From: Sediminibacterium ginsengisoli
Lineage (GTDB): Bacteria; Bacteroidota; Bacteroidia; Chitinophagales; Chitinophagaceae
Direction of reading: 5' to 3'
Length of the DNA: 64,000 bases
Assembly: GCF_900167075.1 (NCBI RefSeq)
Contig: NZ_FUWH01000001.1
Span: forward strand, 1 to 64,000
Shown here in pieces: positions 51,301 through 60,464 of this stretch. The notes under the pieces were generated by a model that did no database searches, had not been told where the DNA came from, and worked only from the letters and a program-made list of their open reading frames with translations. Within the stretch, counting starts at the first letter, position 1. Each line of letters begins with the position of its first letter. A program made the position numbers and the translations under genes.

Positions 51301-51501
51301 CGCAAGGAAAAGATCACGATCACCCCGGCCGATACCACTACGGTAACCCAACAGCTCACCGAAGCCTGGGAAAAGATCCAGGCCCGCCAGTTCTATACCG
51401 GCTGCGGTAAGGAAGACTGCCATTGGTGTGGTTTTGTGAAAACGAATGACCTGGCCGTGGCACTGCACGACCTGTCGGACGGGGAAGAAACCGACGATTA
51501 A
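48355..51501 (+). CDS. UvrD-family helicase with C-terminal PD-(D/E)XK nuclease
   Basis: A 1048-residue helicase-nuclease. Walker A AGPGTGKTQ (about residue 36), LVDEYQDTSGTQ, VVGDDDQSIYRFQGA, TNNYRS, TAHGSKGLEFEYVFIAG and YVALTRAEQHLYISYSR are helicase motifs I-VI. From about residue 780 a RecB-type nuclease follows (FGSAIHDALQKLF, KLDKLEF and VVDYKTG), with Cys in YLKCPLQF and CGKEDCHWCGF that fit an iron-sulfur cluster of the AddB type. It would process DNA ends for repair. No partner subunit is nearby. Confidence 0.92.
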   Translation: MSATAQQAEQFRKIYESLNEQQRKAVDTIEGPVMVIAGPGTGKTQILGARIGRILMDTDALPSNILCLTYTDAGVVAMRKRLQGFIGPDAYKVNIYTFHAFCNDIIQENLSLFEKTSLDAISELESIELFKNLIDSFPKNHPLKRYRGDVYFEISNLRSLFSTMKREGWTPEQINTAIDTYLAELPTRDEFIYKKAYRQFKAGDLKQNKIAEETERMEKLRAAVNEFNRFQELMRKRNRYDFDDMINWVIRAFSEDPYLLSKYQEQFQYILVDEYQDTSGTQNRLVELLISFWDKPNIFVVGDDDQSIYRFQGANVENMLDFAHRYQQDLMTVVLTNNYRSIQPILDVSKSLIDRNNERLVNKIPGLSKALLSSNTGINQLTHPPLIQEYSTMRQEMIGITLAAERLLQQGIAPGKIGVIYKENKYGEELTRYFKQKNIPVYSKRSLNLFDLPMAQKLILLFKYLAAEHDIPYGGDEMLFEILHFNWFGIAPIEIAKLSVEVADKKFGEGKTSIRRLLYEKANRPPADLFSTGPATGLKEASAALEKLIADVPNVTLQHLFENIIREAGVLRYVMQQPDKHWQLQVLTAFFDFIKDETHRNPLLTLEQLVNIIMLMEKEDIRLPLVQVSGMDTGVNLMTAHGSKGLEFEYVFIAGCNAASWEKKRKPGGGYSLPDTMFSSQPAQKDDEELRRLFYVALTRAEQHLYISYSRFRADGKELEPSMFLAELREAYHMPVEKIIIDTETEALFAMLELTASLAPEIDHAEEEFVTRLLDKFVMNVTALNNYLKCPLQFYFQSLVRVPSGKSEATEFGSAIHDALQKLFEKMRERDAFPPAEELISDFEWYMHRHRESFTREQFDRRIEYGHDVLRNYYDTYVNTWNRIVVVERSIRNVVVNGVPLKGKLDKLEFNGKEVNVVDYKTGDPDKAKDKLKPPHDKNPDGGDYWRQAVFYKLLIDHYDQKDWRVVSTEFDFIEPDNKKQYRKEKITITPADTTTVTQQLTEAWEKIQARQFYTGCGKEDCHWCGFVKTNDLAVALHDLSDGEETDD

Positions 51502-51562
51502 CAGGATTTTGAGAACCGCATCCATGAACAATCCGCCCAAACCAGCTAAGTTTGCAGCGCTG

Positions 51563-52993
51563 ATGAAAAAAACGATCCTATCATACAGCCTGGTCTGCCA
51601 GGCCCTTTTATTTGTATTGCTGACGGGTATGCTGGTATCCTGCGCCAACATCATACCACCCGGCGGCGGACCGCGTGATAGTCTGCCACCCCGGCTCTAC
51701 ATGGCAACGCCGCGGGATTCATCTGTAAATATGAGCACCACCACCAAAATGATCGTGCTTACGTTTGATGAATATATCGGCCCGCTCCAGGAAGTAGCCA
51801 AAAACATGATCGTATCGCCTACAACGAAAAACGCACCAATAGTGGATGCGCGTCTCCGCAACCTTACCATCCGTTTCCGCGATACGCTGGACCAGAATAC
51901 CACTTACCGCGTCGATTTCGGAGATGCCATCCGCGATGTAAATGAAAATAATATTGCACGCGGTTTCAGCTACGTATTCTCAACCGGCAAAACCATTGAT
52001 ACCAATACATACCGCGGAAGAGTGGTAATGGCCGAAAGCGGCACGATCGACAGTACGCTGATCGTAGTGCTGCACAATAACCTGGCAGATTCGGCGGTCC
52101 GGAAACTGCGCCCGCGCTATTATGCGCGGGTTACCGGCAAAGGAGACTTCATGTTCCATAACCTGCCGGCCGGAAACTTTGCGGCGTATGTGGTTCCCGA
52201 TGATTTCCTGCGCCGTTACGACGACAGTACAAAAATATTCGCATTTCTCGATCACCAGGTGAATACCAGGGCTGGGACAAGCGACACATTTTATGCATAC
52301 CAGGAATTTAAAAGAGAGATAAAAGCGAGTGCGAATACAACCAACAAGGCAACAGGTAATAAGGACAAGGAAAAAGAAAAAGAGGATAAACGCCTCCGCT
52401 ACAGCCATAGCCTCGAAGGCGGGCAGCAGGATCTGCTCGGCCATCTGCAGCTGACGTTCAACCGCAAACTGGCAACATTCGACAGCGCAGCGATCCAGCT
52501 CACGGATACATTATTCAGGCCATTGACCGGTTACCGTATTGAATTGGATACGGCACGCACCGGCGTTCATATTTATTACGCCTGGAAGGAAAATACACCG
52601 CTGCGTCTGAAGATAGCCCAGCAGGCAGTGGCCGATTCAGCGGGAATTACGCTTGCCAAGGCAGATACGTTACGGTTCAGCACACAGCGCGAATCCGATT
52701 ACGGAAGCATCCGGCTCCGGTTCGCCAATATAGACCTGGCACGCAAACCGGTGCTGCAGTTTGTGCAGAACGACAAGCTGGAAGCATCTTATCCGTTAAC
52801 ACAGAAGGAGTTCTACCGCCGTTTGTACAAGCCCGGAGCGTATACATTGCGGATCCTTTATGATACCAATGGCAACGGCATCTGGGACCCGGGCAGTTTC
52901 AGAACTAAAAAACAGCCGGAAAAAGTAGAGCTCGTGAGCAAACAATTATCCATCCGGGCCAACTGGGATAACGAGGTTGAAGTATCTTTGTAA
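51563..52993 (+). CDS. Lipoprotein with bacterial Ig-like domain
   Basis: A 476-residue outer-envelope lipoprotein. Start at 51563 gives a lipoprotein signal (LLTGMLVSC). The N-terminal part (MATPRDSSVNMSTTTKMIVL, TFDEYIGPLQEVAKNMIVS) is a Big_5-type Ig-like domain common in Bacteroidota surface proteins; the C-terminus has CARDB-like beta strands (LYDTNGNGIWDPGSFRTKKQ). No enzyme motif. Function unknown. Confidence 0.83.
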   Translation: MKKTILSYSLVCQALLFVLLTGMLVSCANIIPPGGGPRDSLPPRLYMATPRDSSVNMSTTTKMIVLTFDEYIGPLQEVAKNMIVSPTTKNAPIVDARLRNLTIRFRDTLDQNTTYRVDFGDAIRDVNENNIARGFSYVFSTGKTIDTNTYRGRVVMAESGTIDSTLIVVLHNNLADSAVRKLRPRYYARVTGKGDFMFHNLPAGNFAAYVVPDDFLRRYDDSTKIFAFLDHQVNTRAGTSDTFYAYQEFKREIKASANTTNKATGNKDKEKEKEDKRLRYSHSLEGGQQDLLGHLQLTFNRKLATFDSAAIQLTDTLFRPLTGYRIELDTARTGVHIYYAWKENTPLRLKIAQQAVADSAGITLAKADTLRFSTQRESDYGSIRLRFANIDLARKPVLQFVQNDKLEASYPLTQKEFYRRLYKPGAYTLRILYDTNGNGIWDPGSFRTKKQPEKVELVSKQLSIRANWDNEVEVSL

Positions 52994-53019
52994 CCGATTC
53001 AGAAAAGGCAGTCATCTAC

Positions 53020-53634
53020 ATGCAGTTACCATCATCATTACTGGAAAACGCCGTGGCGCAGTTTGCCAAACTGCCGGGTGTGGGCAAAAAGACCGCACTG
53101 CGGCTGGTATTGCATTTGCTCAAACAGGATGTGGATGATGTACAGCATTTCGGTGAAACCATTGCAAGAATGCGGCGTGATATCAAGTTCTGCCAGCGTT
53201 GCTGCAATGTAAGCGATGGTGATATCTGCTCCATCTGCGCCAATTCACAGCGTAATCCGCGGCTGATCTGCGTGGTAGAAAATATCCGGGATGTGATTGC
53301 TGTGGAAACCACACAGCAGTATAACGGAACTTACCATGTACTGGGCGGGGTGATCTCGCCGCTGGATGGGATCGGTCCGGATCAGCTGAATATCGAATCA
53401 CTGGTACAAAGGATCGCAAGGGAAGAAACGGAAGAACTGCTTTTTGCCCTGAGCCCGAATATACAGGGCGATACTACCATTTATTATATCCAGAAAAAGA
53501 TCGCGCACCTGCCCTGCAGGATCACAACCATCGCCCGTGGTATCGCTTTCGGCGGTGAACTGGAATATGCAGATGAAATGACCCTGGCACGCAGCATCGC
53601 CAACAGACTGCCTGTGCAGCAATACGTTAAATAA
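53020..53634 (+). CDS. recR: Recombination protein RecR
   Basis: A 204-residue protein with the helix-hairpin-helix FAKLPGVGKKTALRLVLHLL, the four-Cys zinc finger FCQRCCNVSDGDICSICANS, and the Toprim domain (ICVVENIRDVIAVETTQQYN, YHVLGGVISPLDGIGPDQLN). RecR works with RecF/RecO to load RecA at single-strand gaps. It lies shortly after the lipoprotein gene. Confidence 0.96.
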   Translation: MQLPSSLLENAVAQFAKLPGVGKKTALRLVLHLLKQDVDDVQHFGETIARMRRDIKFCQRCCNVSDGDICSICANSQRNPRLICVVENIRDVIAVETTQQYNGTYHVLGGVISPLDGIGPDQLNIESLVQRIAREETEELLFALSPNIQGDTTIYYIQKKIAHLPCRITTIARGIAFGGELEYADEMTLARSIANRLPVQQYVK

Positions 53635-53758
53635 GATTTTAACGGTCCGCCATTACACCGTAATTTACGGAATGCGATTTTATATCACCCGGACATACGG
53701 TTTTGATGGCCGGAAGCCCGATATATTTTAAATTGCAGTTTAAACATCAATATTGAAT

Positions 53759-54175
53759 ATGAAAAATTGGGTAAAAATATTACTGATCCTGGTGGTGATC
53801 GGCGGCCTGGCAGCAGCCGGAGTGGCTTACTATGTTTACAATAAGCCCCATCGTGATGTGACCAAGGAAAAAGGTATCCTGTTAACGGCCCAGCAGCTGT
53901 ACGATGCATTTAAAACCAATGAAGCCGATGCAAATGCAAAATACCTGGAAAAAGCCATTGAACTGAGCGGAGAAGTAGCGGCAGTAACAACCAACCAGGA
54001 TGGGCAGGTAGTGGTAGATTTCAAAACCAGCGACCCGATGGTACTGATCAACTGTACTTTCAAAACCAACCCGGGCGCTATTAAACCCGGAGACACCATC
54101 ACATTCAAAGGAATATGCACCGGTTATATTCCCGACGCCAATGTGGTGATCAATGAGGGGGTACTGGTAAAATAA
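53759..54175 (+). CDS. OB-fold (tRNA_anti-like) membrane-anchored protein
   Basis: A 138-residue protein with an N-terminal membrane segment (WVKILLILVVIGGLAAAGVA) and a C-terminal OB-fold domain of the tRNA_anti-like type (YLEKAIELSGEVAAVTTNQD, IKPGDTITFKGICTGYIPDA). Such secreted OB-fold proteins are common in Bacteroidota; no nucleic acid binding has been shown. Start ATG at 53759. Followed 27 bp later by the YceI-like gene. Confidence 0.8.
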   Translation: MKNWVKILLILVVIGGLAAAGVAYYVYNKPHRDVTKEKGILLTAQQLYDAFKTNEADANAKYLEKAIELSGEVAAVTTNQDGQVVVDFKTSDPMVLINCTFKTNPGAIKPGDTITFKGICTGYIPDANVVINEGVLVK

Positions 54176-54202
54176 TTAATCAAACAGAAACCGAAGACTT
54201 AT

Positions 54203-54730
54203 ATGAAAAGAATAGCGTTATTATGTATGACCGTATGCCTGTTCTCCGTTGCTGTACAGGCACAGGTTCTGGCCACACGCAATGGCAAAATCAGCTTTGC
54301 ATCGCCTTCAGATGATGATGTAAAAGCCGTGAATAACCAGGTAACGAGCAGGCTTACAACTGCTACCGGCCAGATGACCTTCAGCGTACTGATGAAAGGC
54401 TTCAAATTTGAGCTGGCAGAAATGCAGGACCATTTCAATGGAAAGGATTATGCCAATACCACCGCATACCCGCGTGCCGATTTTTCAGGTATGATCACGA
54501 ATGTGAAAGCCATCAATTTTACAAAAGACGGCACGTATTCCGCAACCGTTAAAGGCAACCTGACCATGCACGGTGTTACAAAAAGCGTTACCGTAACAGG
54601 CAATGTTATTGTAGCCGGTGGCAAAGTAACCGTGAAAGCCAGTTTCCCGCTCAGCCTTGCCGATTATAATATCAATGGAAAAGGCGTAAGCTCAAAAGTA
54701 AATGTGGAAGTAAGCTGTAAATACGATTAA
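54203..54730 (+). CDS. YceI-like periplasmic protein
   Basis: A 175-residue protein with signal peptide MKRIALLCMTVCLFSVAVQA. The mature part (TGQMTFSVLMKGFKFELAEM, YSATVKGNLTMHGVTKSVTV, VTVKASFPLSLADYNINGKG) follows YceI-like lipocalin-fold proteins that bind isoprenoid or other lipids. It is somewhat shortened compared with classic YceI, as in Bacteroidota. Probably co-transcribed with the preceding OB-fold gene; followed by a good terminator. Confidence 0.85.
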   Translation: MKRIALLCMTVCLFSVAVQAQVLATRNGKISFASPSDDDVKAVNNQVTSRLTTATGQMTFSVLMKGFKFELAEMQDHFNGKDYANTTAYPRADFSGMITNVKAINFTKDGTYSATVKGNLTMHGVTKSVTVTGNVIVAGGKVTVKASFPLSLADYNINGKGVSSKVNVEVSCKYD

Positions 54731-54753
54731 GCTAATCTGTCAATAAATTACAC

Positions 54754-54786
54754 AGCCCTTCCTTACTGCCGGAAGGGCTTTTTTTT
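54754..54786 (+). terminator. Rho-independent terminator after the YceI-like gene
   Basis: AGCCCTTCC pairs with GGAAGGGCT across an 8-base loop, followed by eight T. It closes the transcription unit before the metH promoter region. Confidence 0.92.
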
Positions 54787-54801
54787 GTAATACCAATTAA
54801 C

Positions 54802-54809
54802 TACCTTTG
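54802..54809 (+). promoter_or_regulatory. Probable metH promoter -7 element
   Basis: TACCTTTG matches TAnnTTTG. A TTTG at 54784 could be the -33 element although the 14-base gap is short. It would start a ~150-nt leader before the homocysteine methyltransferase gene. Confidence 0.55.
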
Positions 54810-54814
54810 TATTC

Positions 54815-54962
54815 TACACAGGCGGATTTGTTTATTGTTCAGCCTGGGCTCCGGCCAATAGAACTAATAAACGTATAGGAAACTCTTCTGCTCCCTCCAC
54901 GTTTATTTATTCTATTCCATGTAGTTAACCTGGTTATGCATGCATAACCGAAAATGTGAACT
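54815..54962 (+). promoter_or_regulatory. Structured mRNA leader of the metH operon
   Basis: Stem AATAAACGT (54866-54874) pairs perfectly with ACGTTTATT (54899-54907) around a 24-base pyrimidine-rich loop. A second, perfect 18-bp palindrome GGTTATGCATGCATAACC lies at 54932-54949, 13 bases before the ATG. A methionine gene with such a leader suggests a riboswitch or attenuator. I see no B12 box and no SAM-I consensus, so no named class is assigned. Confidence 0.5.
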
Positions 54963-55976
54963 ATGGATATCAGGAAAGAACTCGAAAAAAGGATTTTAGT
55001 GATAGATGGCGCCATGGGAACCATGATCCAGCGCCATAAACCGACAGAGGCGGACTATCGCGGTGAACGTTTCAAAGACTGGCATTGCGATGTGAAAGGA
55101 AATAACGACCTGCTTTGTATTACGCAACCCCAGATCATCAGGGGCATCCATAAACAATACCTGGAAGCCGGCGCCGATATCATCGAGACTAATACCTTCA
55201 GCAGCACTACCATTGCCATGGCAGATTACGATATGCAGTCGCTCGCTTACGAGCTGAATGTAGCTGCCGCCAGATGCGCAAAAGAGGCAGTGGCGGAATT
55301 CATGGCAGAACATCCTGATGCAACACCTAAATATGTAGCCGGTGCCATCGGCCCGCTGAACAAGACCCTTAGTCTTTCTCCCGACGTAAACAATCCCGGG
55401 TTCCGTGCAGTTACCTTCGACGAAGTGATGAACGCTTATTACGAGCAGATCTCCGGACTTGTAGATGGCGGCGTGGACATTCTCCTCATCGAAACCATCT
55501 TTGATACACTCAACGCCAAGGGTGCGATCTTTGCGGTGAAAAAATATTTCCGTGATACAGGTAAACCGGAATTACCGGTAATGATCAGCGGAACCATTAC
55601 CGACGCTTCCGGGCGCACACTGAGCGGCCAGACACTCGAAGCATTTTATACCTCGGTAATGCATGCCAACCCGTTAAGCATCGGCCTCAACTGTGCGCTG
55701 GGTGCATCTGAAATGCGAAGTCATATTGAAGAACTTAGTCAGATCGCTGCCTGTTTCACATCCGCTTACCCCAATGCCGGTTTGCCGAATGCTATGGGCG
55801 AATATGATGAAGAGCCGCACCAGACAGCACATTTTATAGAAGAATGGGCGCGCCGCGGATTTGTGAACATTGTTGGCGGCTGTTGCGGAACAACACCTGA
55901 TCATATCCGTCATATTGCGCAGGAAGTAAAAAATATCAGTCCGAGAACCCTCCCTGTACTGGAGGCTTCTTATTAA
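54963..55976 (+). CDS. metH: Methionine synthase, homocysteine-methyltransferase half (split MetH)
   Basis: A 337-residue protein equal to the N-terminal homocysteine domain of cobalamin-dependent Met[41 protein letters not shown] and [20 protein letters not shown] carry the zinc-binding Cys (one upstream in GLNCALG, two in GGCCG). It activates homocysteine. The remaining MetH modules are encoded by the next gene, 31 bp downstream, so the enzyme is assembled from two polypeptides. Confidence 0.93.
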   Translation: MDIRKELEKRILVIDGAMGTMIQRHKPTEADYRGERFKDWHCDVKGNNDLLCITQPQIIRGIHKQYLEAGADIIETNTFSSTTIAMADYDMQSLAYELNVAAARCAKEAVAEFMAEHPDATPKYVAGAIGPLNKTLSLSPDVNNPGFRAVTFDEVMNAYYEQISGLVDGGVDILLIETIFDTLNAKGAIFAVKKYFRDTGKPELPVMISGTITDASGRTLSGQTLEAFYTSVMHANPLSIGLNCALGASEMRSHIEELSQIAACFTSAYPNAGLPNAMGEYDEEPHQTAHFIEEWARRGFVNIVGGCCGTTPDHIRHIAQEVKNISPRTLPVLEASY

Positions 55977-56007
55977 GTATCAACCCGGCTGTAAAGCCAC
56001 CGAAACC

Positions 56008-58725
56008 ATGAGCTCAGCAATAACCATCAAGCCATATCTGCGTCTTTCAGGACTGGAACCACTCGTGATCCGTCCGGAGATGAATTTTGTAAACGTAGGT
56101 GAACGTACCAATGTAACCGGCTCCAAGAAATTTGCGCGCCTGATCAGGGAAAACAAATACGAGGAAGCTTTATCTGTTGCACGCCAGCAGGTAGAAGGCG
56201 GTGCACAGGTACTGGATGTGAATATGGACGACGCCCTGCTCGAAGGCGTTTCAGCAATGACCACTTTCCTGAACCTGTTACAGAGTGAGCCCGATATTGC
56301 ACGTATTCCTATCATGATCGACAGCTCAAAATTCGAGATCATTGAAGCCGGCCTGAAGTGTGTACAGGGAAAATGTATCGTAAACTCGATCTCTTTAAAG
56401 GAAGGCGAGGCAAAATTTATTGAACAGGCCATTGTCTGTAAATCATATGGTGCGGCAGTGATCGTAATGGCATTTGACGAAGTTGGTCAGGCCGATACGA
56501 AAGAAAGGAAGGTAGAGATCTGTCACCGCGCGTATAAAATCTTAACCGAACAGGTAGGCATTGCACCCCAGGATATCATCTTCGATCCGAACATTTTTGC
56601 GGTAGCTACCGGTATTGAAGAACACAATAATTACGCGGTAGATTTCATAGAGGCAACAAGGGAGATCAAAAAACTGATGCCGCTGACCAAGGTGAGCGGT
56701 GGTGTATCCAATGTGTCTTTCTCCTTCAGGGGAAATGATCATGTGCGTGAAGCCATTCACTCCGTTTTCTTATTCTATGCCATCAAAGCAGGTATGGATA
56801 TGGGGATCGTGAACGCAGGACAGCTGGTAGTGTACGATGAGATAGAACCGACCCTGCGCGATCTTTGTGAAGATGTATTGCTGAACAGGAATAATGATAA
56901 CAACGAAGCAACCGATAAACTGATCGCCCATGCGGAAACCGTAAAGGCGAAGGGTAAGGTAGAAGTGAAAGATGAGGCATGGCGTAATGAACCGGTAGAA
57001 AAAAGGCTGGCACACTCGCTTGTAAACGGCATCACCGATTATATAGACGCAGATACGGAAGAAGCGCGTCAGAAATATCCCAAACCGCTGGATGTGATCG
57101 AAGGGCCGCTGATGGACGGTATGAACATAGTAGGTGACCTTTTCGGAGCCGGTAAAATGTTCCTGCCGCAGGTAGTGAAAAGCGCAAGGGTGATGAAGAA
57201 AAGTGTAGCGATCCTGACTCCTTATATCGAAGCGGAAAAAGAGGCACGCAAACAGGCAAATCTTGCTGCGGGCACAGCAAATACGGAAACTGCCGGCGCA
57301 GCAAAGATCCTGCTGGCAACGGTGAAGGGTGATGTACACGATATCGGAAAGAACATTGTAGGCGTGGTGCTGGGCTGTAACGGGTATGATATCATTGATC
57401 TGGGTGTGATGGTTCCGGCAGATAAGATCCTTGAAACCGCAGAAAAGGAAAAGGCAGATATCATAGGCCTGAGCGGACTGATCACACCATCGCTGGACGA
57501 AATGGTACATATCGCGAAAGAAATGAAAAGACGCGGCATGAACCAACCCCTGCTGATCGGCGGTGCAACAACTTCGCGCATCCATACTTCCGTTAAGATC
57601 GCACCTGAATATGACAATGGTGTGGTACACGTACTCGATGCATCGCGAAGCGTAACTGTAGCCGGCTCATTGCTGAATAAAGAACAGAAAGAGGATTTTC
57701 TCGCCGGCATTTCCACAGAGTATAAAAAACTGAAAGAAAATTTCGACAATAAAAAACCGGTGAAGCAATACCTGACTTATGCGGAAGCATTGCAGAACAA
57801 GGTAGATGTGAACTGGGCTGAATATGAGCCAACAGTACCAACATTCATTGGTACCAAAGTGTTTGAAGATTATGACCTCGCGTCACTCAGGCCGTTCATC
57901 GACTGGAAGCCATTCTTCATCGCCTGGGAAATGCATGGTAATTTCCCCGATATCCTTACCGATAATGTAGTAGGAAAGGAGGCCACTAAATTGTATGAGG
58001 ATGCCAATAAACTGCTGGATCAGATCATTGCAGAAAAATGGCTGACTGCAAAAGGAACCATCGGTTTCTGGGAAGCATCCAGCAAAGACGATGATGTGTT
58101 TGTGCAGCACGATGGTCAAGAGACGAAACTCTGTTTCCTGCGCCAGCAGATCAAGAAAGCGCCGGGGCAGCCGAACCTTTCACTTGCAGACTTTATCGCA
58201 CCGGCAGCAGCAGGTAAAAAAGACTATATCGGTGCTTTTGCAGTTACCCTGCATGGCATAGAAGAACATATCCGCCGTTTCGAGGCAGCACACGATGATT
58301 ACAACAAGATCATGCTGCAGGCCCTGGCCGATCGTTTTGCCGAAGCATTTGCAGAAGCGCTGCACCTGCATACCCGGAAAGAGTACTGGGGCTATGATAA
58401 AGACGAGCAGCTGAACAATGAAGAACTGATCAAAGAACAATATGTGGGTATCAGGCCTGCGCCGGGTTATCCTGCCTGTCCGGATCATACGGAGAAATAC
58501 AAATTATTCGATCTGCTGAATGCTACCGAAACCACAGGGATACAGCTTACCGAAAGCCTGGCTATGTTCCCGGCGTCTTCGGTTTGCGGCTGGTATTTTT
58601 CAAATCCGAAAAGCCAGTATTACGGTGTAGGTAAAATACAGCAGGATCAGCTCGAAGATTATACAGAGCGTAAAGGGCTGCCTGCAGCTGAAATGGAACG
58701 CTGGCTCAGCCCGGTGCTCGAATAA
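56008..58725 (+). CDS. metH: Methionine synthase, folate, cobalamin and activation modules
   Basis: A 905-residue protein with the rest of MetH: pterin/methyl-THF-binding domain ([34 protein letters not shown]), helical cap, cobalamin-binding domain with [20 protein letters not shown] (DxHxxG, His ligand of cobalt), and the SAM-dependent activation domain ([19 protein letters not shown]). With the preceding gene it makes methionine from homocysteine and methyl-THF. Start at 56008 ([10 protein letters not shown]). Confidence 0.95.
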   Translation: MSSAITIKPYLRLSGLEPLVIRPEMNFVNVGERTNVTGSKKFARLIRENKYEEALSVARQQVEGGAQVLDVNMDDALLEGVSAMTTFLNLLQSEPDIARIPIMIDSSKFEIIEAGLKCVQGKCIVNSISLKEGEAKFIEQAIVCKSYGAAVIVMAFDEVGQADTKERKVEICHRAYKILTEQVGIAPQDIIFDPNIFAVATGIEEHNNYAVDFIEATREIKKLMPLTKVSGGVSNVSFSFRGNDHVREAIHSVFLFYAIKAGMDMGIVNAGQLVVYDEIEPTLRDLCEDVLLNRNNDNNEATDKLIAHAETVKAKGKVEVKDEAWRNEPVEKRLAHSLVNGITDYIDADTEEARQKYPKPLDVIEGPLMDGMNIVGDLFGAGKMFLPQVVKSARVMKKSVAILTPYIEAEKEARKQANLAAGTANTETAGAAKILLATVKGDVHDIGKNIVGVVLGCNGYDIIDLGVMVPADKILETAEKEKADIIGLSGLITPSLDEMVHIAKEMKRRGMNQPLLIGGATTSRIHTSVKIAPEYDNGVVHVLDASRSVTVAGSLLNKEQKEDFLAGISTEYKKLKENFDNKKPVKQYLTYAEALQNKVDVNWAEYEPTVPTFIGTKVFEDYDLASLRPFIDWKPFFIAWEMHGNFPDILTDNVVGKEATKLYEDANKLLDQIIAEKWLTAKGTIGFWEASSKDDDVFVQHDGQETKLCFLRQQIKKAPGQPNLSLADFIAPAAAGKKDYIGAFAVTLHGIEEHIRRFEAAHDDYNKIMLQALADRFAEAFAEALHLHTRKEYWGYDKDEQLNNEELIKEQYVGIRPAPGYPACPDHTEKYKLFDLLNATETTGIQLTESLAMFPASSVCGWYFSNPKSQYYGVGKIQQDQLEDYTERKGLPAAEMERWLSPVLE

Positions 58726-58750
58726 ACAGCCGTCAAAAAACAAACAGCTG

Positions 58751-58758
58751 TATCTTTG
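58751..58758 (+). promoter_or_regulatory. Probable -7 promoter element for the outer-membrane protein gene
   Basis: TATCTTTG fits TAnnTTTG, 25 bases before the ATG at 58784. No convincing -33 element is evident. Confidence 0.5.
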
Positions 58759-58783
58759 TGCCCTTTAACCAATAAAAGAGCAA

Positions 58784-59593
58784 ATGAACCGTGTATGGCG
58801 TTTTGTGCTGCCGGTGATCGCTGTATTGCCGGCGATGCTGTTGCAGGCACAGGAAAAGAAAGAAAGGAAAGGTGAATTTTATTTCTCCTGGGGATACAAC
58901 AAAGAATGGTATACCCGCTCCAATGTAAAAGTGGATCAGCCTTCATTGGGCAGCCAGTATACTTTAAGGAATGTGCGCTCGCACGATCATCCGGGGTGGG
59001 ATGAAGGATTGTTCAGCATTCCGATCAGCATTCCCCAGTATAATTACCGCATCGGGTACTTCTTCAACAAGAAAAAAGGACTGGCATTCGAGATCAATTT
59101 CGATCATACCAAACATATTATCCAGGACGGGCAGGATGTAAGAATAACCGGAAAGCTGAATGGCCGCCAGGTAGACAGTACCGTGAATTTTTCAAAGGGC
59201 AACGGGTTCTATTATTACCTGAACAACGGCGCCAATTTCCTCCTGTTCAATATTGTAAAAAGATGGAACTGGTACGAAAGCCGCAACCATAACCTGAAAG
59301 TAGATGGTCTCGGTAAAGCTGGTATCGGCCCTGTGATCCCGCACGTGGAGAATAGTTTATTCGGTCAGAAAAATGACGACGGATTTCAGCTGGGTGGCTG
59401 GAATGCAGGAGTGGAGTATGCAGTACGCGGTACATTCTACAAACATGTATACCTCGAATTTGCCAACAAACTCGATTATGCCAGCTATTCCAACCTCAAA
59501 GTGTACAACGGAACGGCCAGGCAGAACTTCGGTACTTACGAACTGATCCTGAGCCTCGGTTATACTTTCCCGATGGGCAAAAGGGTTAACTGA
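58784..59593 (+). CDS. Predicted outer-membrane beta-barrel protein
   Basis: A 269-residue protein with signal peptide MNRVWRFVLPVIAVLPAMLL. The mature part has many amphipathic strands with aromatic ends (GEFYFSWGYNKEWYTRSNVK, YNYRIGYFFNKKKGLAFEIN, YELILSLGYTFPMGKRVN), typical of Bacteroidota outer-membrane barrels. Specific function unknown. Ends just before a two-way terminator. Confidence 0.75.
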   Translation: MNRVWRFVLPVIAVLPAMLLQAQEKKERKGEFYFSWGYNKEWYTRSNVKVDQPSLGSQYTLRNVRSHDHPGWDEGLFSIPISIPQYNYRIGYFFNKKKGLAFEINFDHTKHIIQDGQDVRITGKLNGRQVDSTVNFSKGNGFYYYLNNGANFLLFNIVKRWNWYESRNHNLKVDGLGKAGIGPVIPHVENSLFGQKNDDGFQLGGWNAGVEYAVRGTFYKHVYLEFANKLDYASYSNLKVYNGTARQNFGTYELILSLGYTFPMGKRVN

Positions 59594-59613
59594 TATTTAT
59601 GACCAACTCATAA

Positions 59614-59652
59614 AAAAGCAAAGGGAAAGCAGAACGCTTTCCCTTTGCTTTT
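59614..59652. terminator. Bidirectional rho-independent terminator
   Basis: AAAAGCAAAGGGAAAGC (59614-59630) and its exact reverse complement (59636-59652) flank a 5-base loop, with A-runs on the left and T-runs on the right. It serves both the plus-strand beta-barrel gene and the minus-strand LOG-family gene. Confidence 0.93.
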
Positions 59653-60385
59653 ATCTTTTCTCCAGCAGCCACCAGAGTTTTCTTCTTTTTTTCACTTTGA
59701 AATTCTTGGCGATATAAGCCTGGATATACTGCATGGCTTCCTCGATATCATCGGTAAGCAGGATCAGTTTTTTATCTTCTGCAGAAATAGTACCACTTTC
59801 GATCATGGTGTCGATCGCTTCCATCAGTGGCTGGAAATATTCCTTGCCAAACAATACGATCGGGAAATTGGTGATCACTTTAGTCTGCACGAGCGTGATG
59901 GTTTCGAACAACTCATCCATGGTGCCGAAACCGCCTGGCATAATGATGAATGCATAAGAATATTTTACAAGCAGTACTTTGCGGATGAAGAAATAATCGA
60001 ACGTGATCCATTTCTGCATATAAGGATTGGGCTGCTGTTCAAACGGCAGTTTGATGTTGCAGCCCACAGACATACCGCCATGCTCGAAAGCGCCCCTGTT
60101 GGCAGCTTCCATAATACCGGGGCCGCCGCCTGTCATAGTAGTAAAGCCTAAACTCGCGATCCTTTTACCGAATTCCTGCGCTGCCTTATAATACCGGTGA
60201 TCTTCCTTGAACCTGGCCGAACCAAACACCGTGATGCAGGGGTCCAGGAAATGCAGTGTTCTGAAACCTTTGATAAACTGCAGCAGTATCTGCCAGGCAA
60301 ATCCTAATTCATAAATGCGGGGTTTAGGTCCGTCGAGATACACGGATTGTTTTGCCGGAATAATCCTTTCGTCTGTTTTTTCCAT
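59651..60385 (-). CDS. LOG family (TIGR00730-type) protein
   Basis: A 244-residue Rossmann-like protein. TMTGGGPGIMEAANRGAFEH and IIMPGGFGTMDELFETITLV are the GGGxGxM and PGGxGTxxE motifs of LOG-type phosphoribohydrolases, which split nucleoside 5'-monophosphates (as in cytokinin activation); the bacterial role is not fixed. Convergent with the beta-barrel gene. Confidence 0.9.
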   Translation of the reverse strand: MEKTDERIIPAKQSVYLDGPKPRIYELGFAWQILLQFIKGFRTLHFLDPCITVFGSARFKEDHRYYKAAQEFGKRIASLGFTTMTGGGPGIMEAANRGAFEHGGMSVGCNIKLPFEQQPNPYMQKWITFDYFFIRKVLLVKYSYAFIIMPGGFGTMDELFETITLVQTKVITNFPIVLFGKEYFQPLMEAIDTMIESGTISAEDKKLILLTDDIEEAMQYIQAYIAKNFKVKKRRKLWWLLEKR

Positions 60386-60464
60386 AATCTGTTCTTATAT
60401 TCAATAGCGGTTCAAATTAGCACAAAATTTGCTGCTAAAAAGCAACTATCACACCTGCCGGCTT

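Noticed and set aside
54815..54962. Cobalamin or SAM-I riboswitch
   Set aside because: The required conserved boxes are absent; only generic stems can be seen.
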